Origin: Ananas comosus
Lineage: Eukaryota > Streptophyta > Magnoliopsida > Poales > Bromeliaceae
DNA length: 64,000 nucleotides
Direction of reading: 5' to 3'
Assembly (NCBI RefSeq): GCF_001540865.1
Contig: NC_033637.1
Location: forward strand, 7,895,120-7,959,119
Each line of letters opens with the position of its first letter. Position 1 is the first letter of the stretch. Below the pieces are notes generated by a model, which worked only from the letters and a program-made list of their open reading frames with translations, did not search any database and was not told where the DNA came from. Below are positions 11,541 to 22,423 of this stretch, piece after piece. The position numbers were made by a program, and so were the translations under genes.

Positions 11541-14500
11541 CAAACGTCCAACAGCATGATCAAAGGACAGCTCAAGAAAAATGGACGCGATGACGATAAT
11601 AGTAAGGTGCTACATTTTGGCGTCGATGTCAAATTGACTTCAAACGCCAACATGAGGATATGAAGACTGCTAAGAAATGCAACTCACCTCAAGGTTGTAT
11701 GTGAGCAAAGTCGGTCTGCTCGTTTTGAAGTGTCCAAAGACTCTTTAAAGCCAAGATGCACGATGGCCAGTCTGTTCATGATCACTGTTTGACAATGATC
11801 AAAGACCTCGAGAGCTTGAGAAGGTGCGTGAAAATGCAAGGAATTGCAAGTTGATCTGATCCTGGCAATCCTTCCTGTATCATATGGACAGTTTATTGTA
11901 AACTACCAATGATAAAATTGATTGCACCAACGCAGAGTTATTGAACATGTTGATAACTATAAGGGGACTTTGAAAAGTTCAAATGGCTCGATTCTCGTGT
12001 GGAGCGAGCTTCCTCTTCCAAAAGAAAGTCTAATTGGAAGAAGAAGCCACGAAGAAACAAAAGACGAAAACAAGCCCAAGAAGGAAGCTTCTAAGATATA
12101 GGCCGTAGACAAGGAAAATGTTTCCACTGCAACGTACGGTCATTGGAAGAGAAATTGTCCTGTCTAACCTGGAGAGCTGAAGAATAAAAGGAAGGACCAC
12201 CTTCGGAAGTGTATGTCAGATTTGCTCGTAATAAGAAATAACCTTACGGTTTCCTCTACTTCTAGTTGGGTTATAGACTCTAGTTCTAGTTCTCATCTGT
12301 GTATTCAATGCAGGGTCTAAGGGAAAGTAGAGGGCTTAGGAAAGGTGAAGTGACCCTACGGGTGGGCAACAGGGGCAAGAGTTGCTGCTGTGGCTTGCGC
12401 ACCTATCCTTTGCGACTACCGTCAGGATATGTTTTATTACTTAAAGACTGTTATTATGTACCTGCTAGCAGGAATTGATTTCTGTTTTTTTCTTTAGCAC
12501 AGGACGGTTATAATTTTATTTTGACAAAGACTACTGGCAAAATTTATTTTAGAAATAATATTTGTCGCGTTTTATTGATTGACAGTCTTTATATTTACAT
12601 ATGGATGTATCTGGCAATATTTCTGAGCAAGTAGAGGACTGCTGTTGGGTCTAAGAGACCTAGAGATGAGATAAACTAAAGTATATGTGGCACCTCAGGC
12701 TTGTACATATTGGAGAATGAAATAATGATAAATAAATTGGATAAAGATGGTCTCGGGTCATTGACTTCAGAGTCTTATCCAGTTTGTGAATCTTGTCTTC
12801 AAGGAAATTGACTAAATTACCCTTTGTAGGACAAGGGGAAAGGGCACTAAGATACTTCCTTAATACCACATGATGTGTGTGGGCCATTTGATGTGCATGC
12901 TAGGGTGGTTATCTCTACTTATAACTTTACGATGATTATTCACGGTATGGATATGTGTATCTATGAAACACAAATCTGAGGCTTTTGAAAAGTTCAAAGA
13001 ATTCAGATATGAAGTAGAAAAACAAATGAAAATCCATCAAGGTTCTCGATCAGATCGAGGAGAGAATACTTATGTGAGAGTTCCTAAATTATCTCAAAGA
13101 AAACGCATTGTCTCACAGTGGACTCCCGGAACACCTCAACTCAACGGGTGTCAGAACGGAGACCGAACCTTATTGGATATGGTTCGATCTATGATGAGCT
13201 TCACTGATCTTCCTTTATTTCTTTGGGACATGCTTTGTACCGCCACTTATTGTTAAATAGGGTTCCCTCTAAATCCGTCCTACCACGTCGTATGAGATGT
13301 GGCATGGTAAGAAACCAAGTCTTGGTCATATCAAGATTTGGGGATGTCCGGCTATTTAAGCGTGCTACAGGTGGACAAGTTACAGGCTAGGTCTGAGAGG
13401 GCTCGTTTATTGGATATCCTAAAAAACCTTAGGTTACCATTTTTATATCCCAGAGAATCACAATGTATTGTGAGAAAATGCTATTTTCTTGGAAAACATT
13501 TATTCAAGAAGCTAGTGGGAAAAATGATTGAAAGAGAGAGGTCTCTGAAGAGCAACGAGTCATCAAACCTACAGAAACTATTCAAGCTGAGCCAGTACAT
13601 GTAGTACTCTCCACTCGTAGGTCGAGTAGAATCTCCATCCACTAAAAGATACTTAGGTATCGTTACGAGGAAGTAGAGAAAATGTTCCTCATGGGAGATG
13701 GGAACATGGAGATGATCACCAAAACCTACAATGAGGCGATGTCTGACATCAATTCCGAAGATGGCTGGATGCCATGAAGTCAGAAATTGACTCAATGCAT
13801 TCCAAACAGGTTTGGATTTTGGTAGACCCACCACAGAAGTATAGTACCTATCGGGTGTAAATGGATCTACAAAAGAAAATAGGTTCGGATGAAAGGTAGA
13901 GACCTATAAAGCAAGGCTGGTTGCAAAAGGTTATAGTCAACGCGAAGCATTGACTATCAGGAGACTTTTCACCATGTGGCCATGCTCAAATCCATTCGAA
14001 CACTGCTTGCTCTTGCAGCATACTATGATTATGAGATCTGGCAAAGGATGTGAAACTGCCTTCCTAAATAGATATCTTGAGGAGATATCTATATGGAGCA
14101 ACCTTTGGGTTTCACTTCCGGTGACGAAAGTCACAAAGTATGCAAGTTGCAACGGTCCATTTACGGACTTAAGCAGGCATCTCGGACTTGGAATACTCGT
14201 TTCGATAACGTGATTAAATCGTTTGATTTCGTTAAAAGGAGAGGAACCATGTGTTTATAAGAAGGTCAGTGGAGAGCTTCACATTCCTCGTATTGTACGT
14301 GGATGACATTATCCTAATTGGGAATGACATTCCAATGCGACTTCAGTTAAAATATTGGTTGTCTAAAGAATTCTCCATGAAAGATCTAGGGAAGCATCCT
14401 ATATTTTGGGGATAAAGGTCTATAGAGATAGATCTAAGAGGATGTTAGGTCTCTCACAGAAAATGTACATAGAGAGGTGCTGAAGAGGTTCGGCATGGAA

Positions 14501-15245
14501 AACTCCAAAAGGGGACTTTTAGCTCTTAACATGGAATTTATCTCTCTAAGAAAAGTGCCCAATAATTTGAAAGATTCAACGTATGAGTAAGATCCCTTGC
14601 ATCAGCTATAGGGAGTCTCTATGTACGCATGCTATGTACAAGACCTGATATCGCGCTTGCTGTGAGTGTCACAAGTAGATATCAATCTAATCCAGGTGAG
14701 GAGCACTGATTGCTGTGAAGAACATACTCAAATACTTGAGAAGGACTAAGATATGTCTTGGTCTTTAGAGGAGGAGAGTTGAAATTACAAGGATATACTG
14801 ATTCAGACTTAATGTCTGATGTTGCGATAGAAAGTCTACTCAGGATGTGTGTTCTTATGCAATGGTGGCTCTGTGTATTGGAAGATTCCAACAACCAAAT
14901 TATGGCTGACTCTACTATGGAAGCAGAATATATCGCCGCATCTGAAGCTGCAAAGGAAGCCTTCTGTGTTCAAGAAATTGTGTCGCAGAACTAGGTGTGA
15001 TGCCATCGGATGCCATACCACTATATTGCGACAACAATGGCGCCATTAAGCCTAGCTAAGGAGCCCAGGTCTCATCAGAAGTCCAAGCACATAGAGCGGC
15101 GATTTATATTATATGCGACTACCTCGACAAGAAATACATTGAGATGCGAGAGTAGACTCCACGGATAACGTGGCAGACCATTGACTAAACCACTTACCAG
15201 CAGAAGACTGAAGTCCACCTTGAGAAGATGGGGTTAGGTATATGC
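11540..15245 (+). pseudogene. Copia gag-pol remnant
   Basis: Multiply frameshifted gag-pol. Visible pieces in order: a gag CCHC knuckle (GKCFHCN, then GHWKRNCP, about 12113-12165); a protease active-site region reading WVIDSSSSSHLC (about 12262-12300) where D-S-G-A is expected; a pre-integrase zinc-binding segment (LWHLRLGHIGE, then CESCLQGKLTKLPF, about 12690-12830); integrase core (FEKFKEFRYEVEKQ, SQWTPGTPQLNG, SMMSFTDLPLFLW, 12963-13240); RT with FLVLYVDDIILIGNDI (YVDD at 14296-14307); and RNase H (GYTDSDLMSD, MADSTMEAEYIAASEAAKEA, YCDNNGAI, SKHIERRF, to about 15230). Integrase before RT is diagnostic of Ty1/copia. Short deletions break the frame every 100-200 bp. Confidence 0.88.
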
Positions 15246-15269
15246 TGATTGGCTTTAGTGCAAGTGGAT

Positions 15270-16999
15270 TGTTAGATTTGCCTAGAAGCCAACCAGGCCG
15301 ACACATGTATTCTTTTAGGACATAATTTTGTATTTGATTTTAAAATATTGAAATACTTTGGGTTTTTATTTCCATTCATGTTGTGTATGTGTCCATGAAT
15401 GTCCAGGAATTAATAAGATGATGAATATATTCTCAAGTGTTGAGAATTTGAGACATGTGTCATTGGTGATTAATTCCTAAATGCTCCGATCAATGGATCA
15501 TCACGGGACGGTGATTGATCCGATGAGATTGGTGCATAAGTCGCTTCCCTTTCAGGGTAGACGAGTTTCGAGTCGATAGTGTGGGGACACTGAAGCGAAT
15601 ATGCAGGGTGTTGTTAGAGAACAAGGGTACGAGCGTGACCAACGCGAGAAGTCACTTGGGTCTACTCACTCGTCAGTGACTTACTCATTGTGCAGTAGTG
15701 TGACTGGTCCTTTCCTGCGGTGCCTCGGCTATTCACAATGAGGTATGTAGTTTGACGTACATAACTTGGTCCTAGCATTCGGTCCTTGCGTGCATGTTGG
15801 CTGCAGTAGGTTCATTGTAGGAATAGGGTGCGCACTCCGATGGAATCTACTCCGTTGGTAGATAGGGGTGTTAGTCCTATGTGATTTATGAGACCGAGTT
15901 TAGAAGACCTTGGCCAGGGCAGAATAAAATAGCGGAAAAGGGTTTCCGATATTAGAAACTCGAGTCGAATAAATTTAACATATGACAGACGATGGGGTTT
16001 GACGAGTTATTCATAATCTCCGTCAAGTCGGACTCATGATAGAAGGATTGTATCACACGGTACTGCACAAGAGGTTAGTATTCCATTCTATCTGAATGAC
16101 ACACTGTGCTAGGGTACTGTGGATGGTGAGACTCGTGAGGAATTATCTAGATGATCGATAATTCTATTGGCTGAGTTGGAATTGTTTCGATCCACTGAAA
16201 AGAGTTTTAGTGATATTGTTGATAGTGATCAAAATATATTCGTACTACCAGATAGAATAGAACTATGGGTCACACACATAAGGTTGTGATTGATCGGATA
16301 GCTAGATGCGTTTATTGAATGCGGAGGACCTAATTGTCAATATGTGGATAATTGACTAATTTGTAATTATTACAAATTAGTGGTATTAAAGTGTAAATGT
16401 TACTAGAGAGGACTACTAATAGTTGTAAATTATAAGAGGACTTATGTGCAAATGTTGCATTATTAATTTGATAAGATCAAATTAATATAAAATTTAAGTC
16501 GAATCAAATTAGGATTTGATCGATCTAACTAATTAAGGAAAAGATAAATTTAATCTAGATTATTACTTTATCCTTAATTGACATTATATTATTAGGAATA
16601 GGATTATTTCTATATATAATATAGGGAGTTTTAGAAAACCCAAGCCGTCATCTATCCTCTCTTCTCTCTTCCAATCTTCTAGCAAAGAAGACGTCCTTTT
16701 GCAAGGAAGCTAGCACCCGGTGAGGACATCGATCAAATCAAGAACACGTGTGGATACCTATAGAGGCCGGACGCTTGTGTGCGGCTTCAAGAGAACCCGA
16801 TTCACGATCATCAAATTAAGGCAAGAATTTATCCGCGAAAAAGGTAATGATTCGATCTTACTTTTCTCCTTTAATCTTAAAGAACATTGAGGGATCCTAA
16901 TTGCGTGGTTTTTGAGATAGATCTCAGAGAGTTTTTCAAAATAAATTTGTTTTGATTCTTCTTTTACGGGTGCGTTTTACATATTGCAATTTTCTAACA
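15270..16999 (+). repeat. 3' LTR of the copia element
   Basis: Starts TGTTAG after a short purine run (CAAGTGGAT) and ends TTTTCTAACA at 16999, followed by the CCTTC duplication. It is uninterrupted and shows what the 5' LTR looked like before B inserted, with one CCTGC at about 15716. It differs from the 5' LTR by many single-base gaps. Confidence 0.92.
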
Positions 17000-17004
17000 C
17001 CTTC

Positions 17005-17360
17005 GTCTGCGGCTGCTGCTGTTGCTGATTCTGACCGTGGTAAGGGAGTCGCAAGCTAGAGCTGTCTCTTTCCTGGTAGTTTGCTAGAGGAGCACCCGTC
17101 AGAGGTAGTTTTGCGTTTTATGTACATACTGTTTTGTTGTTGTGGTAATCGCTGGAGCGAGGAGGTGTTATAGCCTTGTGTATATACCGTGAACCCATTT
17201 TGTTTTATGTATACATGTGTTTGTTTTAGCAGCTCTGGACTTTGGTTATAGCTCCTATTCGTTTGCAGGTACAGCTATCGCTTCGTATACACGAAAAATT
17301 CCTATGTATACGGTGGGTCTGTTAGCATGCCAGGGAAACGTGGTAATCCGAGGCGTGACA
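17005..17360 (+). repeat. 5' LTR of element A, last part
   Basis: Resumes the LTR interrupted at 1923. Aligns with 24063-24420 and ends GGCGTGACA at 17360. Confidence 0.92.
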
Positions 17361-17368
17361 GATTAAAC

Positions 17369-17380
17369 TGATATCAGAGC
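17369..17380 (+). other. Primer-binding site of element A (tRNA-iMet, one mismatch)
   Basis: TGATATCAGAGC, eight bases after the LTR end. It differs from the perfect iMet site TGGTATCAGAGC at one base, consistent with G to A decay. Confidence 0.75.
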
Positions 17381-17719
17381 TTAGAATTACGTCATTGGAA
17401 CCTAGAAAACCCTAGGCTTAGCAGACCTTAGGAAGACAATACGCGAGAGACGTGACTTATCGCGAAAGTCGGCAATTGAATTGTTTAACTCCTCCTAGAG
17501 TGGAGGGAGTGACTGAAGGAATGTTTGTTTCTGCCAAGAAATTAATATCGGTTGCAGACAGTATAATTTTGAGGAGGAACAGGGGCGGCCTTCTAGACTT
17601 TCGCTTGATTGGGTCGAGAGTTGGTTGTGTTTTGTATCTGACCTTTGTTTTGATTTCAGGTAGCCATATATCGACACTGAGGTCGACCGCCGACGCGGGA
17701 TCGTTCCGCGCCGTAAGAG

Positions 17720-18830
17720 ATGCCAGAGCAGGCAGAACCGAGTTCACCCCCTAACTTGAGAGAGCAGTTGGCTGCATTGACTGAGGTGACCAGGCAGCAG
17801 GGACTGTTACTACAGAGGATGTGTGAGACTTTTATTCAGCAGCCGAGTACAACGCCCAGAGCGTCAAAGCAGCAGACGCCACCTCCGACTACTCTAGTGG
17901 CCGCACCAGCCACAGCTGTACCCCTCCAGTGACAGCTCCTACAACACCAGTTGCATCTTCTGGAGAGGCGTCGCAAATGTCGGAGGCCGAGCAGGAGCGG
18001 ATGACAGAGAGGCTCGCTCGTTTTTGTTGGTTTGATCCGCTGCACTTCGATGGTAGTCGCACCGAGCCATGGGTGGTAGAGGCATGGATGAGTGTGATAG
18101 AGAAGCTATTTGAGGATCTATTTATACCCGAGCGAGAACAGATACATCTGGCAGTGCACTGTTTGGCAGGTGATGCGCATGCCTGGTGGAGGAGGATACG
18201 ACAGAACCGAGTTTTGGTTACCCTACAGATAGGGTGGGGCAAGTTTTGTGGGATGTTGTACGCGGCCTATTTCCCAAACAGCGTGAAGCAGAAACTTGAG
18301 GAGGACCTGAAGAAGCTACAGTATGGGGAGCAGACAGTTCAGGAGTGTACTCGAGAGTTTACTAGGCTTCTAAATTGTGTTCCATTCATAGCCAGGGATG
18401 AAGCTCACAAAGTCTATCTGTATGAGAGAGGTCTGAGGCCAGAGATCTTTGTTTTGGTTTAGGCGCAGAGGTTGAGGACCTTGAACGCGTCGATTGAGTA
18501 GGCGTTGTGAGTTGAGCGATGAGTTGTATCAGTCCGTGAGCAGGCGACTGTGCCGGGGCAGAGTCAAGACAAGAAGCACCCGGTCCCAGATGACGGAGGA
18601 TAGACCAGTAGCAGACGTCCGCCGAGGCCTCCACGATCACGCTCTCAGGGTCGTGGGTCTTCGGGGCGACAACGGTCTAGGGGATCTCGTCAGCAACGGT
18701 AGCAACAGGGCACTCCGCAATACGTTATTTGTGGGCGACCGCATTGGCCTCGTTACTATGAGTAGAGAGAGGGCCGGTGTTTTGGATATGGCCAGCCAGG
18801 GCATCTGCGGGCCGCTTGTCCCCGAGCAAC
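17720..18830 (+). pseudogene. Gag of element A
   Basis: Starts MPEQAEPSSPPNLREQL at 17720. One stop or frameshift at about 17930 separates it from the capsid region (FDPLHFDGSRTEPWVVEAW, then AVHCLAGDAHAWWRR and FTRLLNCVPFIARDE), typical of Retrotrans_gag. A stop at 18460 and several shifts follow. The CCHC knuckle at about 18768-18812 reads CFGYGQPGHLRAAC: Tyr replaces the second Cys, so it could not bind zinc normally. The protein forms the virus-like particle in intact relatives. Confidence 0.85.
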
Positions 18831-18921
18831 ATCACCAGCACCTTTGACGGCGTCAGCCCCGCCAATGCCTCAGCAGACCTTTGGAGCACCATCGATTCAT
18901 AGCTAGGCTGATAAGGCTTCA

Positions 18922-19440
18922 GTGCCGCGACAGAGTGAGCAGCGACAACAGGCATCGAGTGGCAGGGTATATGCAGCTCAGGTTGAGGACTCCACGGCAG
19001 CAGACCGTGTGGTGACATGTATCATTTTGATTTCTGGTATTAGAGCTCATGCATTATTTGATATCGATGCATCACATTCTTTTATTAGTCGAGCATTTGT
19101 ATTATTGTATGGATTAGAGATAGGGCCACTGTTACATGCACGCGAGGTGCAGATTTTCGACCATCTGTTACATATGGTGGAGTGTTGTTGGGCTTGTCCA
19201 GTGCAGTTGGGCTCTTGAATTATGCCTGCAAACTTGTTGGTCTTGGGGCAGTTGCAGGACTTTGATGTAGTGCTTGGCATGGATTGGCTGTCGTGGTACT
19301 ATGCGACAAGGTGAGCCAGGCTATGAGGAGTTCACTTTCAGAGGCCGCAAGAATACGCTGTTCGCGACCTGGATCTCTTCAGCAAAGGCTAGACAGATGA
19401 TGAGTTGGGGATGAATTGCTTTCCTAGCGACGGTAGTAGA
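18922..19440 (+). pseudogene. Protease of element A
   Basis: Retropepsin-like segment (ALFDIDASHSFISRAFV, about 19051-19100). The active site reads D-I-D-A instead of the D-T/S-G-A of the family, so the enzyme would be inactive. A frameshift after 19218 separates the second half ([16 protein letters not shown], about 19240-19290). Confidence 0.82.
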
Positions 19441-19441
19441 G

Positions 19442-20820
19442 GTGCTTGCGGCAGCACCGGGACTCGAGGACATCCCTGTAGTTCGCGATTTCCCGAATGT
19501 TTTTCCTCCGGAGTTGACGACTATGCTGCCAGATAGAGAGATTGAGTTTGTGATTGACGTGGTTCCTGGAACTGCGCCAATCTCGAAGGCACCTTATCGA
19601 ATGGCACCGGCAGAGCTGCGGGAGCTTAAGGCTCAGCTACAGGATTTGATAGATAAGGGGTATGTGAGATCCAGCGTGTCGCCTTGGAGAGCGCCGGTAT
19701 TATTCGTAAAGAAGAAGGATGGTTCACTTAGACTGTGTGTGGATTATCGGGAGTTGAATAAAGTGACCATCAAGAACAAGTATCCTTTGCCGTACATCGA
19801 TGATCTGTTTGATCAGCTGCAAGGATGTTGTGTCTTTTCGAAGATTGATTTGCAGTCCGGTTACCACCAGCTGAGGGTGAGGGCTGAGGACGTTCCCAAG
19901 ACTGCTTTTCGGACACTATACGAGCATTATGAGTTTACAGTGATGCCTTTTAGATTAACAAATGCCCCTGCCGCTTTTATGGATTTGATAAATCGAGTGT
20001 TTAAACCGTTCTTGGATAGATTTGTGGTAATATTCATTGATGATATTCTGATTTACTCTCGGAGTGATGTTGAGCACGAGGAGCACTTGAGGATAGTCTT
20101 ACAGCTTCTGAAGGAGAAGAAGTTATATGCTAAGTTGAAGAAGTGCCAGTTTTGGCTTTGGGAGGTTTTTTTTTGGGCCACGTGATTTCAGCAGCTGGAG
20201 TAGCAGTTGACCCGAAGAAGATTGATGCGATTCGTGATTGGCCCAGACCGACGACAGTTACCGAGGTGAGTAGTTTCCTTGGATTGGCTGGTTATTACCG
20301 TCATTTATGGAATGCTTTGCGAAGCTTTCCACACCTCTCACTCGATTGACTCGTAAAGGAATTAAGTTCATCTGGAGTGAGGATTGTCAGGGGAGCTTCG
20401 ATGAGTTGAGACAGAAATTGATGCCGGCTTCTATCCTTGCCCTACCAGTCATGGGGGAAGGATTTGTGATCTACAGTGATGCATGGCACATCGGTTTGCG
20501 TTGTGTTCTGATGCAGCATGGTAGGGTAATTGCTTATACTTTCCGCCGGTTGAAGTATTATGAGAAAAATTACCCTACGCATAACTTGGAGCTTGCTGCT
20601 GTGGTGTTTGCTCTGAAGTTGTGGCGGCATTATCTGTATAGGGAGCACTGTGATATCTTTATAGATCATAAAAGTCTCAAATATCTATTCACCCAAAAAT
20701 AGTTGAACCTGAGGCAATGCCGGTGGTTGGAGTTGTTGAAGGATTATGATATCAGTATTCAGTATCACCCCGGCAAGGCGAATGTGGTGGCAAATGCGTT
20801 GAGCAGGAAGTCGGTGTAGA
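19442..20820 (+). pseudogene. Reverse transcriptase and RNase H of element A
   Basis: The RT open stretch 19442-20185 contains [35 protein letters not shown] and the catalytic [12 protein letters not shown] run of T (about 20165-20175) causes a shift, and a further shift follows at about 20310. RNase H ([20 protein letters not shown], then [19 protein letters not shown] and [12 protein letters not shown]) ends at a stop at 20700. The frame continues through LSRKSV to about 20816. Confidence 0.88.
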
Positions 20821-22374
20821 GTTTGAGCATGTTGATCACTCAGTAGAGACCGTTACTTGAGGAGTTACAACAATTGAGGCTCGAGCTAGTGTTTCCTAGG
20901 GCTACTGCAAGACTGATGTCTATGGTCTTGCAGCTCACTTTGTTAGATAGAATTAGGGAGAAACAAAGTAGAGACTCTCATTTGTTGAGGACTCGAGAGC
21001 AGATAGAGAGCGGACAGGTTGAGGGCTTCGCTGTGGACAATTTGGGAGCACTGCAGTACAGGGACCGACTATGTGTGCCTATAGATTCAGAGATCCGAGA
21101 GGAGATTTTGAGATAGGCTCATTACTCACCTTATACGGTTCATCCCGGTGGAACAAAGATATATAAGGATTTAAAGGCACACTTTTGGTGGAATGAAAGG
21201 AAGAGGGACATTGGCAGATGTATGGGTCAGTGTCTAACTTGCCAATAGGTGAAGGCAGAGTATCGTGTATCTGCTGGCAAGCTTAAGAATCTTCCGGTGC
21301 CTGAGTGGAAATAGATCACATCACCATGGATTTCGTCGTGGGTTTACCGAGAGCACAAGGTGGATTTGATGCTATATGGGTGATAGTGGACAGACTGACC
21401 AAGTCTGCTCACTTCCTACCAGTGCAGACCACTTGGTCCAGCGAGCGACTCGCCCAATTATACTTGGATGAGGTAGTGAGGTTACGTGGAGTACCTACCT
21501 CGATCCTATCAGATAGAGACCCGAGGTTCGTCTCGCATTTTTGGAGCAGCCTTTAGAAGGCTTTGGGTACTCAACTTTATTTTAGTATGGCTTTCCACCC
21601 ACAGACAGATGGTCAGTCAGAGTGGACTATTTAGACTCTGGAGGACATATTGAGAGATTTTGTCCTGAATTTTGGAGGAGGGTAGCATCGACACTTGAAA
21701 CTTGTTGAGTTTGCGTACAACAATAGCTATCAAGCGAGCATTCGAATGGCACCGTTTGAAGCGTTTGTATGGACACAAGTGTCGATCCCCTTTACATTGG
21801 AGTGATGTAGGGGAAAGGAAGACTTTGGGACCTGAGATTCTGTTGGAGGCAGAGGAAAATGTTAGAGTTGTACGACGACATCTTGACATCACTTAGAGTC
21901 GACAGAGGAGCTATGCTGATACCAGGAGACAAGACGTGGAGTTTCAGGTTGGCGATCATGTGTTCCTGAAAGTCTCGCTATCTCAAGGGATTCGTAGATT
22001 TGGAGTTCGTGGAAAGCTCAGTTCACGATTTGTTGGCCCTTACGATGTTTTGGAGCGAGTCGGGCCAGTAGCATACAGGGTTGCACTACCTCACGACTTG
22101 CCGGTATCCATGATGTGTTCCATGTTTCGGCTTTGAGAAGTATGTTTTCAACCCCTCCTATATGATTGACTTCACTCCACTTGAGCTAGGCGAGGACCTA
22201 AGGTACGAGGAGCGACCGGTGCGGATTCTTTCTCGTGAGACGAAAGAATTGCGCAACTGGGTCACACCGTATGTAAAGGTGCAGTGGAGTAATCACAAGG
22301 AGCGTGAGGCGACGTGGGAGCCGGAGGCTGTGATACAGGGGTCCTACCCCTACTTGTTTGAGGCCCAGGATTGA
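20820..22374 (+). pseudogene. Integrase and chromodomain of element A
   Basis: HHCC finger (HPGGTKIYKDLKAHFWW, then GQCLTCQ, about 21141-21250), core [19 protein letters not shown] (about 21326), [15 protein letters not shown] (about 21500) and the region with the catalytic Glu around 21620 (SEWTI, stop, TLEDIL; the usual R is W). The C-terminal [19 protein letters not shown] is at about 22040. A chromodomain (VKVQWSNHKEREATWEPE) ends at 22374. Stops at about 21115, 21247, 21554, 21632 and 21894; several are CAG to TAG relative to element B. Confidence 0.88.
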
Positions 22375-22411
22375 GGTATGGTTCTAAGTTTTGAGGACGA
22401 AACTTTTTATA

Positions 22412-22423
22412 GTGGGGGGAGGA
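22412..22423 (+). other. Polypurine tract of element A
   Basis: GTGGGGGGAGGA immediately before the 3' LTR start at 22424. Confidence 0.85.

Larger units (their letters stand above)
1924..16999 (+). mobile_element. Ty1/copia retrotransposon nested in the 5' LTR of element A
   Basis: The 5' LTR is 1924-2388 plus 8517-9791 (about 1740 bp after removing element B), and the 3' LTR is 15270-16999 (1730 bp). Both begin TGTTAG and end TTTTCTAACA. PBS at 9793-9804, leader 9805-about 11540, degenerate gag-pol about 11540-15245, CCTTC duplications on both sides. The domain order integrase before RT identifies Ty1/copia. All reading frames are broken many times, and most differences between the LTRs are 1-2 base gaps. 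Confidence 0.92.
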
